Shown piece by piece: positions 15,762-25,368 of a DNA stretch of 64,000 bases (positions within the stretch are counted from its first letter, which is position 1; each line of letters begins with the position of its first letter). The position numbers and the translations under genes were made by a program. This stretch comes from Hafnia paralvei ATCC 29927 (GTDB lineage: Bacteria > Pseudomonadota > Gammaproteobacteria > Enterobacterales > Enterobacteriaceae). The stretch covers positions 1-64,000 of the forward strand of contig NZ_LXET01000064.1 of the NCBI RefSeq assembly GCF_001655005.1, given 5' to 3'. Under the pieces are notes generated by a model, which saw only the letters and a program-made list of their open reading frames with translations, did no database searches and was not told the DNA's origin.

Positions 15762-16960
15762 TTCGCGTTTTCTCCTACGGGCGCGGGTATGCAGTCTTTG
15801 TCAGTGACGGGTTTCATAAACAAGATAGAGACGACCTGACGACGATTAACATTGACCTGAGTGACGGGCAGACGAGAAGCGTCCTGCGACATGACTTGAG
15901 CCGTCTGTTGCCCGATACCGCCAGCAATCACGCCAGCGACGGCCTTTCCATCGGGTGATCCAGTTCGACCAGTCACGGTGCCGCTGTTGGTCGTCAGAAT
16001 TTGTGTGTTGCTGTCCTCATACAGCTGTCCCACTTTGCCGATGCCGCTTGCAATGGCGGGTAAAACGATACGAGTGAAATAGCGATGATTCACATCACTG
16101 GCCACCGACGAACGCTGAGTTTCATCATCCAATGCATAGGCATCGATGGTGCAGGTCATCCCTTTAAAATCGAGCGTTTTAAAGTTCACGATGACGCCAT
16201 CCCCTGCCAGCTGAACGTTCTGTGCTGCCAGTACCGCCCCCGCTAACTGCCCCGCAGGGATAGTGGCCAGCACTTTTGACTCGGGGTTATCTGAGTCAAT
16301 CGCGGTGTCAATTGTGCCCGGATAACGAACCAATCCGGGGATGCTGATACGCGATACTGCGGGCGTTGTTGTTGATGTCGCGGTGGTTTGCACGGATGAC
16401 GCAGCATCATGAGATGCCAGTCCTGGTACGCTCTGAGCCCACTGGCTGAAGGGCGATTGCCCGTCTTGGCTCTCACTGCCAAACGCGGTGGCCAACTGCA
16501 TATCACTGGTGTGCCAGCGCGCGCTAAGCTGAGTCAGCAGGTTGTTGATTTGCTGCTTCTGCTCGTCGTTTAAACCGCCTTGCTGTCCGTTTTGGGATGG
16601 TGAGGTATCACTTTGGGTATTGAGCGCAACGGGTGTTGCGGGAACGTGAGGAACCAGCGGCGTCTCGTCTAGTCGTTGGCTTTCACTGAGTGAGGCCACA
16701 AAGCTATTACCGTCGCTTTCGGCCTCCTGAGCGCCTTGTTGGTTGGACAGTTTTAATAAGTCGCGGTATTGACGGCTTTCCTGTGAGGTGACTGATGCAT
16801 TGTTGGCCACGCGATTTAAGTTGTACTGTGACTCAGGGGTGGCAGACTGATGCATCCACCCCCATCCCAGATAGCCACCGGCGGCAACAACCATAATGCC
16901 TATCGCCACCAAGCCGAGCGTTTTTTTGCCGTCGCTGGCTGCGTCCTTTTCTATCGACAT
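15758..16960 (-). CDS. traO: TraO (DotG/IcmE-like) core channel protein
   Basis: Spans the envelope in the core complex, like DotG and VirB10. It has one N-terminal membrane segment (about residues 14-36, GLVAIGIMVVAAGGYLGWGW), a variable Gln/Ser-rich middle, and a conserved C-terminal domain from about residue 205 (ISIPGLVRYPGTIDTAIDSD) to the end, with VNRRQVVSILFMKPV. At 400 residues it is far shorter than DotG, as in R64, because the pentapeptide repeat region is absent. It directly abuts traN. Confidence 0.83.
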   Translation of the reverse strand: MSIEKDAASDGKKTLGLVAIGIMVVAAGGYLGWGWMHQSATPESQYNLNRVANNASVTSQESRQYRDLLKLSNQQGAQEAESDGNSFVASLSESQRLDETPLVPHVPATPVALNTQSDTSPSQNGQQGGLNDEQKQQINNLLTQLSARWHTSDMQLATAFGSESQDGQSPFSQWAQSVPGLASHDAASSVQTTATSTTTPAVSRISIPGLVRYPGTIDTAIDSDNPESKVLATIPAGQLAGAVLAAQNVQLAGDGVIVNFKTLDFKGMTCTIDAYALDDETQRSSVASDVNHRYFTRIVLPAIASGIGKVGQLYEDSNTQILTTNSGTVTGRTGSPDGKAVAGVIAGGIGQQTAQVMSQDASRLPVTQVNVNRRQVVSILFMKPVTDKDCIPAPVGENAK

Positions 16961-17997
16961 TATTGCAGCTCCAGAGTCAGTGGGACGTTGTGTCCCTGAA
17001 CTGAGAAGGTGACATAGGGAGTCACCGGCATTTTCCAGACGTGCGTGCCGTCAGCGGAGGACAACGTACTATCAAACGCATCGCGCAACTCAGCGCGAGA
17101 GCGTAGATAAACATCATCGCCCAGCTGCCATGCCTGAACATCGGGCACGCCGCCCTGCGTTTTGATGCGCTGGGCTTCTTTCGGGGGAACACCGTCAAGA
17201 AATGCCTGCAGCGTGTTGTCATATAGGCCCACTTTCTGGCGAGGTGCTGCCATTGGGCGTGCCGAAGGGCCAGACTGGGGTATTCGCAGATCTAGACGAC
17301 TGTCGGTGGGCTGAGAGGCTTGGGTATTGCTGGGCTCACCGCTGGTCATACTGATAGAGATGGGCACCGCTAACCCTTTGAGATAGACCGTCACACTCCC
17401 GGTGTCATAGGCACGGCGTGCCTGAATGGCCATCGAGGGGGTGTCGGGCAGGTAATTCACCTGAAATCCTGCGGGATTGCCATTGACCGGGGGGGCGGCA
17501 ATAGGCCAAGGCGCACCTGTCTGGTCGGTAAAATTCACGACACCCGGATAGTTGGGCAGCACTTGCACCATCGGCAGCGACGAACCCGGCTCGAGATTCA
17601 CGGTCAGTGAACGTATGCGTGGGACGGCGGTGACGGGCGCCATTCCGGTACTCCGTTGCACACCATCAAGACCCGAGCGCAGCTGTTTAATGGCCTCAGC
17701 CGATAACGGCGTGGTGACGTTCTCAGCATACTGCAGAGCAGCATCGGGCGGCATCGGCGTCGGAATACTCGTGGCAGTCGTGTCTGCCACCGCCGCTGCG
17801 GGGGGCGTCGTCGGTGCCGTTGCTGGTGCGACTGGCGGTGTCGGTGCAACGGGCAGTGCTGCCGGCGCAGGCGGAACCGATACGGTCGGCGTGGTTGATA
17901 ATGACTGTGCCGGTTGCCATTGCGGCGGCGGTGTGTCTGCGGCGATAACCGACGCACTGCTTAATAGACCCGCGATAATGAGTAGGGTTTGCTTCAT
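16960..17997 (-). CDS. traN: TraN (DotH/IcmK-like) outer-membrane core protein
   Basis: A 345-residue exported protein with signal peptide MKQTLLIIAGLLSSASVIAA, a Pro/Ala/Thr-rich linker, and a DotH-like domain from about residue 90 (SLTVNLEPGSSLPMVQVLPN, then GVVNFTDQTGAPWPI). Partners are the lipoproteins TraH and TraI, which place DotH homologues at the outer membrane. I chose the ATG at 17997 because it overlaps the traM stop (ATGA) and starts the signal peptide; the ORF extends 54 codons upstream into traM. Confidence 0.85.
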   Translation of the reverse strand: MKQTLLIIAGLLSSASVIAADTPPPQWQPAQSLSTTPTVSVPPAPAALPVAPTPPVAPATAPTTPPAAAVADTTATSIPTPMPPDAALQYAENVTTPLSAEAIKQLRSGLDGVQRSTGMAPVTAVPRIRSLTVNLEPGSSLPMVQVLPNYPGVVNFTDQTGAPWPIAAPPVNGNPAGFQVNYLPDTPSMAIQARRAYDTGSVTVYLKGLAVPISISMTSGEPSNTQASQPTDSRLDLRIPQSGPSARPMAAPRQKVGLYDNTLQAFLDGVPPKEAQRIKTQGGVPDVQAWQLGDDVYLRSRAELRDAFDSTLSSADGTHVWKMPVTPYVTFSVQGHNVPLTLELQ

Positions 17998-18671
17998 TGT
18001 GCCGATGCCTCCCTGGTGACCACTTGTATCACTTCCAATCCGTCTTTTTTCAACCGAGGATCGGCGCGCGTCACGAGCATGACGAGGGTGAAGTTTTGTG
18101 GTGGCAGTGATGATGTCTGTCCGGTGAGTCGGAATGTGACGGGATACTGCAACCGCCATGCGTAGGCACCGTTATCCAGCACACCTTTGCTGTTAACGAC
18201 ACCGTTTGAGGTCAGCACTGACAGGTTCATTTTTTTATCCCGGACGTTGGCCAGAACGTTCGAGTTGACCAGTGCGTTGTAGTAACTGGTAAAGCCGGCC
18301 GTCGAAAAACTGTCCTGACGGGCGTTGATTTGTTCGCGGTAATGGACAAAGTCGAGGGTGAAATCCTTGCGAATATGGCTAGCACCGTAATCGATAATAT
18401 CGGCGTCGCTGTACACCGGTTCGTTGATAGTCGGAATAGGAATGATACGACCGTGGTCACTGGCGATAACGCTTTGTGGTGGATTTGCCGCTTTCCAAGC
18501 GAGATAGAAATTACTGAGTAACAGAATAACGATAGCGATGGATTGCCATACGTTGACTGACAGACTTTTTCGCGTGAAGGCCACATTCAGTTGCGCACTT
18601 TGATGCTGTGCTACCGCAGCCGAGTACGGTTGTTCAGCCGTCACCTTCGGTGCGACATTTTTTTTATTCAT
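17994..18671 (-). CDS. traM: TraM (DotI/IcmL-like) inner-membrane protein
   Basis: A 225-residue bitopic protein with one membrane segment (VWQSIAIVILLLSNFYLAW, about residues 41-60) and a periplasmic NTF2-like domain typical of DotI/TraM, a VirB8 relative. Start chosen at 18671, with GGAAA seven bases upstream. The size is close to R64 TraM. It is coupled to traN by an ATGA overlap. Confidence 0.85.
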   Translation of the reverse strand: MNKKNVAPKVTAEQPYSAAVAQHQSAQLNVAFTRKSLSVNVWQSIAIVILLLSNFYLAWKAANPPQSVIASDHGRIIPIPTINEPVYSDADIIDYGASHIRKDFTLDFVHYREQINARQDSFSTAGFTSYYNALVNSNVLANVRDKKMNLSVLTSNGVVNSKGVLDNGAYAWRLQYPVTFRLTGQTSSLPPQNFTLVMLVTRADPRLKKDGLEVIQVVTREASAQ

Positions 18672-18734
18672 AACACATTTCCATAGAGCGGTGTCCGCCT
18701 GAACACTCAGACGGACAGACGTTGGCAAGAGAAG

Positions 18735-19199
18735 TTACAGCGAGAAGGGGTAAGCAGTGCCCGCAGGCGGTGTGACGGACGTAGGGGCTGACTGTTTGTA
18801 CTCGGTCCGTGGTGTGCTCCGTGTACCGACGGGAACGTTCGTGGTTGGGATATATCCTTGCCCTAAATCCCCCCACGGATCGATATTTCCGGGCAACAGC
18901 GATGACACCTTATCCCGTGCCGCTGAACAGATTTTATCTTTGATCTGGTCAAATATCTGACTGAAATCGGGGAACGTGGGCACCGTAATACTGGTGCTGA
19001 TGTCCCCAAGGCATTGAGAAAAGCCGCTGTTTGCCTGCTTTTCTCGCTGAGCCCAAGACTCCGCCGCTTTGCGGTCTTGCTCGTAACCCGCCTGAGCTCC
19101 CGAAAGTGCCGCGTTTGCCGCCGCACAGCTGGCGGCATGTACTGCGGGCGCAGTAAGCACGGTAAGCAGCAACAAGCCGGTGAGGGCGATCTGTTTCAT
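18735..19199 (-). CDS. traL: TraL exported transfer protein
   Basis: A 154-residue protein with a clear signal peptide (IALTGLLLLTVLTAPAVHA), a coiled-coil-like region after it, and three cysteines in the mature part (SCAAAN, SQCLGD, KICSAA). It lies between the primase gene and traM, as TraL does in I-type and L/M-type operons. GGAGC precedes the start. Function unknown. Confidence 0.65.
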   Translation of the reverse strand: MKQIALTGLLLLTVLTAPAVHAASCAAANAALSGAQAGYEQDRKAAESWAQREKQANSGFSQCLGDISTSITVPTFPDFSQIFDQIKDKICSAARDKVSSLLPGNIDPWGDLGQGYIPTTNVPVGTRSTPRTEYKQSAPTSVTPPAGTAYPFSL

Positions 19200-19211
19200 G
19201 GGGAAGCTCCA

Positions 19212-22200
19212 TTAGTGACCCGGACGCGGCATGGTAGGGGCGTGCCGGTGGGTGGATTCAGGTTCACGGCGGACTACTAACTGGTCAGGTGCCACCGGTG
19301 CACTGTCAAACCCCAGCTGCTGCTGTAGTGCCGCCGAGCGCTTTTCCGGCTCAGTGCCCTGTGCATATAAACGCTGTGGCTCATTCTTGAGGCGAAAAAC
19401 GTAGTCGTTAAAACTGCCGGTTTCATTGTTAATGGGGTTGCCGTAACCCAACGGTTGCAGTCCGTCAGGGGTGATTTCATTGAGCGTCATATGCGGGCTT
19501 CCGTTAGCGTTTTTACACAGACGCCCCAGCACGGGTTTATAACGATCCTCATGCAGCACAACACCCTGAACAAAATCGCCGTGGGCTTTAACCAGTAATA
19601 ATTTGAGCTGCCCTTCGGCATCCATCGATTGAAACAACGCTTTACCTGCATCACGTGACGCAGAGGGAAGCGTTGGGCTATCAGGTTGCCTGTCGGGGGT
19701 TGGGACGCCTTTGCCATTGGGTTCCATCCACAATGCATCGGGAAGATTGGGCCAGTCAGGCAAGGCGACTTCGGCCTTTTTCGCCAACTCAGTCACTTCG
19801 GCCTGCAGGTCATGATAGGTTTTCAGTGAGTACGCCAGCATCTCGCTTGGCGGCGTCATCTCACGGGTATTGGTGTTGACAACGCTAGGGTCAATGGCCT
19901 GTTTGGCTATCCAATTATTGCGGTTGCGTTCTTCCTTGCGTGTGACGGCGTTACCGTTATCATCCAACACCGGCTTCCCGTCCTTATCTTTCTGTTTGAC
20001 CTCCACCATTACCGTGGTTTTTCCGGTCATCTGCAGCGTGACCAAGTCATTGTTTTTTAGTCCAGCATCAGCAATGGCGGCGCGCAATTCTGTCCCCCAG
20101 ACAACACGCTCCCCGTCAGCGGTACGCAGACGGGCGTAGTAGCTGTTGCTTTCTCCCTTCTTAAAGTTGTAGGGCGCAGGACCATGTTTAAGCAACGTCC
20201 CCGTGAGTCCTGAAGACGCCTCATCATGACTGGCATTCATTGGGCCTGATGAAGGTGCTTTCTGCGGCAGAATATCCGCAGGAAGGTTATCTGCCGGCGT
20301 GTTTGGTGGTGCAGACGTTGGCACCGTCGATGAGGCAGGGGCAGATGTTGCGTTGCTCTGGCTCGGATGAACCAGAATTTCAGCCGCCTCACTACCTAGT
20401 GGCGTTGGCTCATCAGGTAATGGGGGCTCTGAGCGTAATTTTTCTCGCGCTGCCTCGAGCATTTTTATTTGCTCATCGTTGGTGAGCTTGATCGGTAAAT
20501 CGTATTCAGCAATCAGGTTTATCGCGCGCTGTTTAAACGCGGGACTGCCGGTGAGTTCGATGTTTCCCTGCAGGACCATATCCTGTTTGGCCACCAATAA
20601 CGCGCCGAGGATCATGCGGTCGTTTTGACTCGCCTGCGGCGTGGCCATAATGATACGACCTTGCTGCATATAGCGTGTAAAGGCACGCTCGCCGTCAAGT
20701 AAATAGTGCTGAGTACCGCGCTCACTGCCCGCTTTGTGCAATAAAGCCCCTTCCAATGCGACGAGATCAATACGTTCTCGTGCCTGCTGACTTCTTTCAA
20801 ACTTAATGCCGTCAGGTTCGATCTCCGGTGCCGCCTCATCTACCGGTGTGTCATTTTCGCCTGTCGGTGTCTGTGCTTTCTTACTTACTGGCGGTTTCTG
20901 TTCATCTTGGTGCGGCGTGACCGTCGATATTTCCTGCTCCTCGGTAGTCGGTGCCGACACCACGGGGGGAGATTCCTGAGTTAATAACGACGCGATTGAT
21001 ACGTGGTTCTCTTGTTCAACTGCCTCAGCGGTTTCAGGTGCCGCTGGTAAAACATCACTCTCGATCGGAATAAGCGGCTCAGCGCTTGCACTCTCCTGCG
21101 AAACAGCGGTTGCCGTTGTCTGTTGCTGTGGGCTTTCAGGTGTTTTAACTGTGCTGGCGTTACCTTTGTCGTCGCCGGTGGCAGGCTGATCTATTTTCTT
21201 GGCTCTGCGTGTTTTTTTCGGTGGTGTGACCGTAGGCGTTTCAGGAGGCGAAACCGTCAGCTCTGGTGCTATTGGCGGCTCAGGCGTCGCCTGACCTCTG
21301 GCCATCCAGTCTTCATAGGCCTGCTGATTTTCTGCATCATATATCTGTTCGTTTTCGACGCCATTTACCTCTAGGTTTTCAACTTCATGCTGACCTACAG
21401 GTTCATTATTGACGCTCTCTGGTTCATTCATGGTAACAGTCTCAATCGGTTGTCGGGATGGCGGCGAGTCCGGTGTGGACTCGGGGAGCAAGCGTTGACG
21501 GTATGGGGCGAGCTCATCAATGAGCGCTGTGAGTCCGCGTGATTGATGGAGATCGTTAAAGTCAGTGAAGCCTTGTGCCTTTTCGGCGGGGGTCAATGCA
21601 GGCAGCACGGCAATCCCGCCAGTAAGCTCGGCGGCTTTCTCTGCCGCCTCTTTGCCGGGATTACCGGGACGTTTAGGCTTTGGTGGATCATCATCCCCAA
21701 GAAACAGCATTGGGCTGTCGGGGTATTTTTGATGGAGCTGCTCAGCAACTTTGACCAGATTTCCGGAATCGATGGTCATCACAACGGGCATTTTTAGCGC
21801 CATTGCGCCACTGGCGGCGGTGGCATATCCCTCAGCACAGACAATGGGTTTGCCATTTTTTAGCGAGCCACCGACGACAAAAAAATTGCCACTTTTCTCT
21901 GCGTCTTTGGTCAGCCGCTTATTACCGTCTGCGTCTATGGTCTGCATCGAGCGAATGACGCCGTCGATGTTTTGCAGGGGGATAAGCAATTTTTGCTTTT
22001 CGTCGATGTGTACGCCCTTTGCCACATCAACCCCTTTTTTCACCAAATAGGGATGCTTTTTGTCAGCTTGCTTATTCTTGCTATAGACGTAGCGCACATT
22101 GCTGGCTTTTTTATTCTGCAATACCCGTTTGGCTTCGGCACGGTCCCACTGGCTTTGTGCCGTCACCGCTTTGATATGCAGCGCCGCCGTAGGATCGGGT

Positions 22201-22634
22201 TCCTCACCGCTAAAGTACCAGGTGCTTTGGTTCTCGGTACCGCCATCCCTAAAATCGTTAAACCAGCCATTGGGTAGACCATCCAGATGTCCCACATAGG
22301 TACAGGATTTTTTACCGGGCTTGTCGTCGTTCATACGAATACGTTGCCTAGTACCGTCCATGACGAGCGGTTTAGACAGATCAGCTCCGTTTGCCCGTAA
22401 GAAATCGGCAAACTGAGTCTGCGCGTCCCCCGCGCTCACGCCGACAATCAACGGATCGGGTTTCCACGGCTGGAGTGCTTTCATATCTGCACCGGGGATG
22501 GCGTACCAAAGCTTACGTTCGTCATCAAAGCGCAGTGCCGGTTTGTTATCCTCCAGTTTGCCTGCAGCCACACGAGCCTCATCTTTCTCGCTGTGGGGTA
22601 CCGCCAGATAAGTACGCGAATGGGGCGTATTCAT
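19212..22634 (-). CDS. Large plasmid DNA primase, TOPRIM and LPD7-type
   Basis: A 1140-residue protein likely to prime complementary-strand synthesis on transferred DNA and perhaps to be transferred itself. The N terminus (residues 1-60) looks like DUF5710, with LRFDDERKLWYAIPGADM. A TraC/YfjI-like primase region follows, with a TOPRIM core at about residues 265-325 (IVCAEGYATAASGAMAL, then LFLGDDDPP). A low-complexity Pro/Glu/Thr linker spans about residues 400-610, then an LPD7-like domain (about 625-760) and a further C-terminal domain. AAGGAGATAACG before the ATG gives a strong start. It lies inside the tra operon between traK and traL, as the pri gene does in IncL/M relatives from memory. 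The symbol is left blank because naming differs between plasmids. Confidence 0.8.
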   Translation of the reverse strand: MNTPHSRTYLAVPHSEKDEARVAAGKLEDNKPALRFDDERKLWYAIPGADMKALQPWKPDPLIVGVSAGDAQTQFADFLRANGADLSKPLVMDGTRQRIRMNDDKPGKKSCTYVGHLDGLPNGWFNDFRDGGTENQSTWYFSGEEPDPTAALHIKAVTAQSQWDRAEAKRVLQNKKASNVRYVYSKNKQADKKHPYLVKKGVDVAKGVHIDEKQKLLIPLQNIDGVIRSMQTIDADGNKRLTKDAEKSGNFFVVGGSLKNGKPIVCAEGYATAASGAMALKMPVVMTIDSGNLVKVAEQLHQKYPDSPMLFLGDDDPPKPKRPGNPGKEAAEKAAELTGGIAVLPALTPAEKAQGFTDFNDLHQSRGLTALIDELAPYRQRLLPESTPDSPPSRQPIETVTMNEPESVNNEPVGQHEVENLEVNGVENEQIYDAENQQAYEDWMARGQATPEPPIAPELTVSPPETPTVTPPKKTRRAKKIDQPATGDDKGNASTVKTPESPQQQTTATAVSQESASAEPLIPIESDVLPAAPETAEAVEQENHVSIASLLTQESPPVVSAPTTEEQEISTVTPHQDEQKPPVSKKAQTPTGENDTPVDEAAPEIEPDGIKFERSQQARERIDLVALEGALLHKAGSERGTQHYLLDGERAFTRYMQQGRIIMATPQASQNDRMILGALLVAKQDMVLQGNIELTGSPAFKQRAINLIAEYDLPIKLTNDEQIKMLEAAREKLRSEPPLPDEPTPLGSEAAEILVHPSQSNATSAPASSTVPTSAPPNTPADNLPADILPQKAPSSGPMNASHDEASSGLTGTLLKHGPAPYNFKKGESNSYYARLRTADGERVVWGTELRAAIADAGLKNNDLVTLQMTGKTTVMVEVKQKDKDGKPVLDDNGNAVTRKEERNRNNWIAKQAIDPSVVNTNTREMTPPSEMLAYSLKTYHDLQAEVTELAKKAEVALPDWPNLPDALWMEPNGKGVPTPDRQPDSPTLPSASRDAGKALFQSMDAEGQLKLLLVKAHGDFVQGVVLHEDRYKPVLGRLCKNANGSPHMTLNEITPDGLQPLGYGNPINNETGSFNDYVFRLKNEPQRLYAQGTEPEKRSAALQQQLGFDSAPVAPDQLVVRREPESTHRHAPTMPRPGH

Positions 22635-22645
22635 CGTTATCTCCT

Positions 22646-22912
22646 TTAATCAAAGAATTTCCGATACCACCAAGGTCGGCCATTAAGTCGATGACCGCGA
22701 AGCAGGTGGAAGATACGTTGGCTAAGCACGGTTATCGTGAAGCCAAAATGTGCCAGAACGGCGTAAAAGACGATGAGCCCGACGCAGAAGATGAACATCT
22801 TTGTGGAGGGCCACTTAAACCAGAGAGCAAACACCAGCCATGCCAGCGCCGGAATACCAAAAATACATACCGGCGGTGAAGCATCACGGCCGGGGTGATA
22901 ATCATTGGCCAT
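22646..22912 (-). CDS. traK: TraK (IcmT-like) small membrane protein
   Basis: An 88-residue protein with two adjacent hydrophobic stretches (IFGIPALAWLVFALWFKW and MFIFCVGLIVFYAVLAHFGF) and a basic C terminus ending RPWWYRKFFD. This matches IcmT and R64 TraK in size and topology. The chosen ATG has GGAG eight bases upstream and overlaps the traJ stop region; the ORF extends nine codons further. Confidence 0.77.
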   Translation of the reverse strand: MANDYHPGRDASPPVCIFGIPALAWLVFALWFKWPSTKMFIFCVGLIVFYAVLAHFGFTITVLSQRIFHLLRGHRLNGRPWWYRKFFD

Positions 22913-24071
22913 GTTGTTGACTCCGTTGATTGAATTCATGAGTTCCGATATAGCTGCGCGCCGTCTCTTCGGTTACCGCCTCTTCCTGATACATTTTCCA
23001 AACATGATCGCTAATGCGCGCCTCCCGATGGGTTAGGTCGCGATTGAGCAACGTTGGCCATTGGGTGTAGTCGTGCTTGCGCAATGACTCACGCAGTTCA
23101 TCATCAAACAGCACGTATTCTTGTACGGCGCGGCGCTTGCCATCGGTCGTTGGCACTAAACGCTGCATCACGATAAACCTCATCAACTCCAGCATGTCGT
23201 GGGCCAAGGGTTCGCGATTCTCTGCGGGAAGCATACGCACGCTACGTGAGAACGCATGACCCGGCGAAAACGCATGTTCGGTGCCTAAACAAAGATGGCC
23301 AGACAGCGCCGCACTCACCATGCCTTCAACCGTTTCACCGTCGCGAACTTCGCCAATACCGATAACGGTCGGTGCCTGTCGCATTGATAGCCTGAGTCCC
23401 TCAGCAAAACTCGGCACATCACGACCGACTTCACACTGCTGTGGCTGAAGCAACCAGTTAGGTCCCCCCAATAGACCCTCGACCGGATCTTCATAGGTGG
23501 TGACTTTACAATTGGGGTTGGTTTCACCGTGGTGTTGGTAAACGGAGGTCAGTACCGTGGTTTTTCCCGAACCGGTTGGACCGACAACGAGGCCAACACC
23601 TTCCACCGGAAGATTAGCGAGCGCCTGATACAGTGGGGCGGGAAGCCCTAGTGTGTTTAATCTTAGATGGTCGTTATTGATAATACGTAGGGTAACTGCC
23701 ACGGCGGTGTTAATACCGCGTATGGTGGATTGAACGAAGTTGGCGCGAAATCGAATGCGCTCGCCGCGCTCAAGTCCGAACCGTTGCTGGCTGTCCCCTT
23801 CGAGTTGCAATGCAGCATCGTCGCCTTTACCGCTTTGAATGCGCGCTTTAATGGTTGGGTTAAAGAGAAAATCAATGAGCATGAGTAGCGACGAGTGATC
23901 GAGCAAGAAGGATGAGGCTCGGATCAGTCGTCCATGTAAGCCGATGATGAGCGGTCCATTGGACTGCAAATGAATATCGGATACGCCGTTCCGATAGCAA
24001 TGGACAAAGAAGGCTCGAAAGATATCCGGCGTTAATCCCTTGGAAAAATCAAATTTATCCACGTCTATCAT
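22902..24071 (-). CDS. traJ: TraJ (DotB-like) secretion ATPase
   Basis: Cytoplasmic hexameric ATPase of the PilT/VirB11 superfamily that powers Dot/Icm-type transfer. Walker A is GPTGSGKTT near residue 177, an Asp box-like TYEDPVEG follows near residue 213, Walker B-like VIGIGEVRDGET near residue 248 and a His box GHLCLGTEHAFSP near residue 270. The 389-residue length fits DotB and TraJ. The ATG at 24071 overlaps the traI stop (ATGA) with AAGGG upstream. Confidence 0.88.
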   Translation of the reverse strand: MIDVDKFDFSKGLTPDIFRAFFVHCYRNGVSDIHLQSNGPLIIGLHGRLIRASSFLLDHSSLLMLIDFLFNPTIKARIQSGKGDDAALQLEGDSQQRFGLERGERIRFRANFVQSTIRGINTAVAVTLRIINNDHLRLNTLGLPAPLYQALANLPVEGVGLVVGPTGSGKTTVLTSVYQHHGETNPNCKVTTYEDPVEGLLGGPNWLLQPQQCEVGRDVPSFAEGLRLSMRQAPTVIGIGEVRDGETVEGMVSAALSGHLCLGTEHAFSPGHAFSRSVRMLPAENREPLAHDMLELMRFIVMQRLVPTTDGKRRAVQEYVLFDDELRESLRKHDYTQWPTLLNRDLTHREARISDHVWKMYQEEAVTEETARSYIGTHEFNQRSQQHGQ

Positions 24072-24892
24072 GGTGTAGCCCTTGTTTGGATAACCGGTTT
24101 CCACTGCTTTTTATCCAGTTCAAAGCCGGCACGTTGTTTTAGGTCACGCACTTTGTCGCCGAGCATCAACTCTTCACGCGTACCGCTGACAGTCTGTTGC
24201 TGTTCGGTTACCACAGGCGGAGTCACCATCTTTTGTTTGACTAACAGCGAATAGCGCATCATGCCGGTGTAATCACGTGTCAGACGGTTGAAGTTAGCCG
24301 CCAGCGTGTCATCAGCGCTTTGTCTGCCTTCCTCCCAGCCCTTCTTAATGGCGTTTTGCCAGACATTGCGCTCTGCACGGTTGCGAGGGATCACCGTGTC
24401 GGTAGGCGATGATTTGACGGATAAACCAGCAAAGAGATATTGGCGCCAGCTCGGCGGATTACTGACAAAGCGCTCAGGCACCAGAATGTTGTAAACGTGA
24501 TTGGCAGTACGCATCTGCTTGTCGGTAATGGTGGCCAGAGACGTCGCCTCGGCAATCACGGGAGGTAGCCAGCCTTGACGATTAATCAAGGGTGAAAACA
24601 GATACGTTGTATCGAGCTGGCTCGCACGTTGTTCTAATGACTGACGTAGCTCCCATGCCCGCTGAGCTTTGCCGCCGCGAAAGCCTTCGGTTTTCCCCGC
24701 CTCAGTCAGCATCTGGTAGACCGTGTCGTTGACGCCATCATGGTCATCGGCTTCAGGACTGAGATAAGCCGACATCGAGGGCGGCGCAGGCATATCGGTA
24801 GGTGGCGTCGCCGTGGCCGCCATGACCTTATTGAGCGGGTAAATGAGCGTCAAAAGGATGACGCTCACCGCACGAATACGGGACTTTGTCAT
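24068..24892 (-). CDS. traI: TraI (DotC-like) core complex protein
   Basis: A DotC-family protein that, with TraH and TraN, builds the outer-membrane part of the channel. It is 274 residues with an N-terminal signal segment (AVSVILLTLIYPLNKVMA). Family features are FRGGKAQRAWELRQSL, LFSPLINRQGWLPPVI and the Trp-rich VWQNAIKKGWEEGRQSAD. I see no lipobox cysteine, unlike DotC of Legionella. Coupled to traH (ATGA). Confidence 0.83.
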   Translation of the reverse strand: MTKSRIRAVSVILLTLIYPLNKVMAATATPPTDMPAPPSMSAYLSPEADDHDGVNDTVYQMLTEAGKTEGFRGGKAQRAWELRQSLEQRASQLDTTYLFSPLINRQGWLPPVIAEATSLATITDKQMRTANHVYNILVPERFVSNPPSWRQYLFAGLSVKSSPTDTVIPRNRAERNVWQNAIKKGWEEGRQSADDTLAANFNRLTRDYTGMMRYSLLVKQKMVTPPVVTEQQQTVSGTREELMLGDKVRDLKQRAGFELDKKQWKPVIQTRATP

Positions 24893-25338
24893 GACAGTTT
24901 CCCCTTAAGCGGCGGCATAAATCCAACTTCGAACGCGTCGGCCTGTTGCGTGACGGTCGCGCGCCAGCTGATTTGGGTTCGGATAAGGCGCAGAAGCGTT
25001 TCAAAACTGACGTCTCGCTCATGGATAGTGACGGGGAGCGGTAAGCGCACGCCGGAATAGCGCAGGGTAATGCCGCGTTGATGGGCTAACTGAGACAGCA
25101 GCTCAAGGGCATCACCATCCCAATCTACCGAAACGCGTTGTGAATTGGCCGTAATACGACCGGGGAGCAACCAACCCTCTTCAGTCAGTGTCAATGCAAG
25201 ACGCTGTTGCTCTTGTTTGAAAGCGATTTGAGCGGGCGTGGGTGTCAGGATGGAAGACGTCGAGGTTGAAGCTGGGGCGTACTGGCAGCCAGACAGCAGG
25301 AATGGCACCAGTATCCCGATAAGGATAGGTCTTTTCAT
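24889..25338 (-). CDS. traH: TraH (DotD-like) outer-membrane lipoprotein
   Basis: A 149-residue lipoprotein with lipobox LLSGC (cysteine at about residue 18) and a secretin-N0-like domain (about residues 65-145, with DALELLSQLAHQRGITLRYS), as in DotD. It is the first gene of the tra part downstream of pilV. Confidence 0.83.
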   Translation of the reverse strand: MKRPILIGILVPFLLSGCQYAPASTSTSSILTPTPAQIAFKQEQQRLALTLTEEGWLLPGRITANSQRVSVDWDGDALELLSQLAHQRGITLRYSGVRLPLPVTIHERDVSFETLLRLIRTQISWRATVTQQADAFEVGFMPPLKGKLS

Positions 25339-25368
25339 GAGCTTGCCTTAAATGAAGTAGAAGAGGGG

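Noticed and set aside
17552..18019. 155-codon plus-strand ORF opposite traN
   Set aside because: It is a shadow of the Pro/Ala/Thr-rich linker of TraN; low complexity, no ribosome site, no context.
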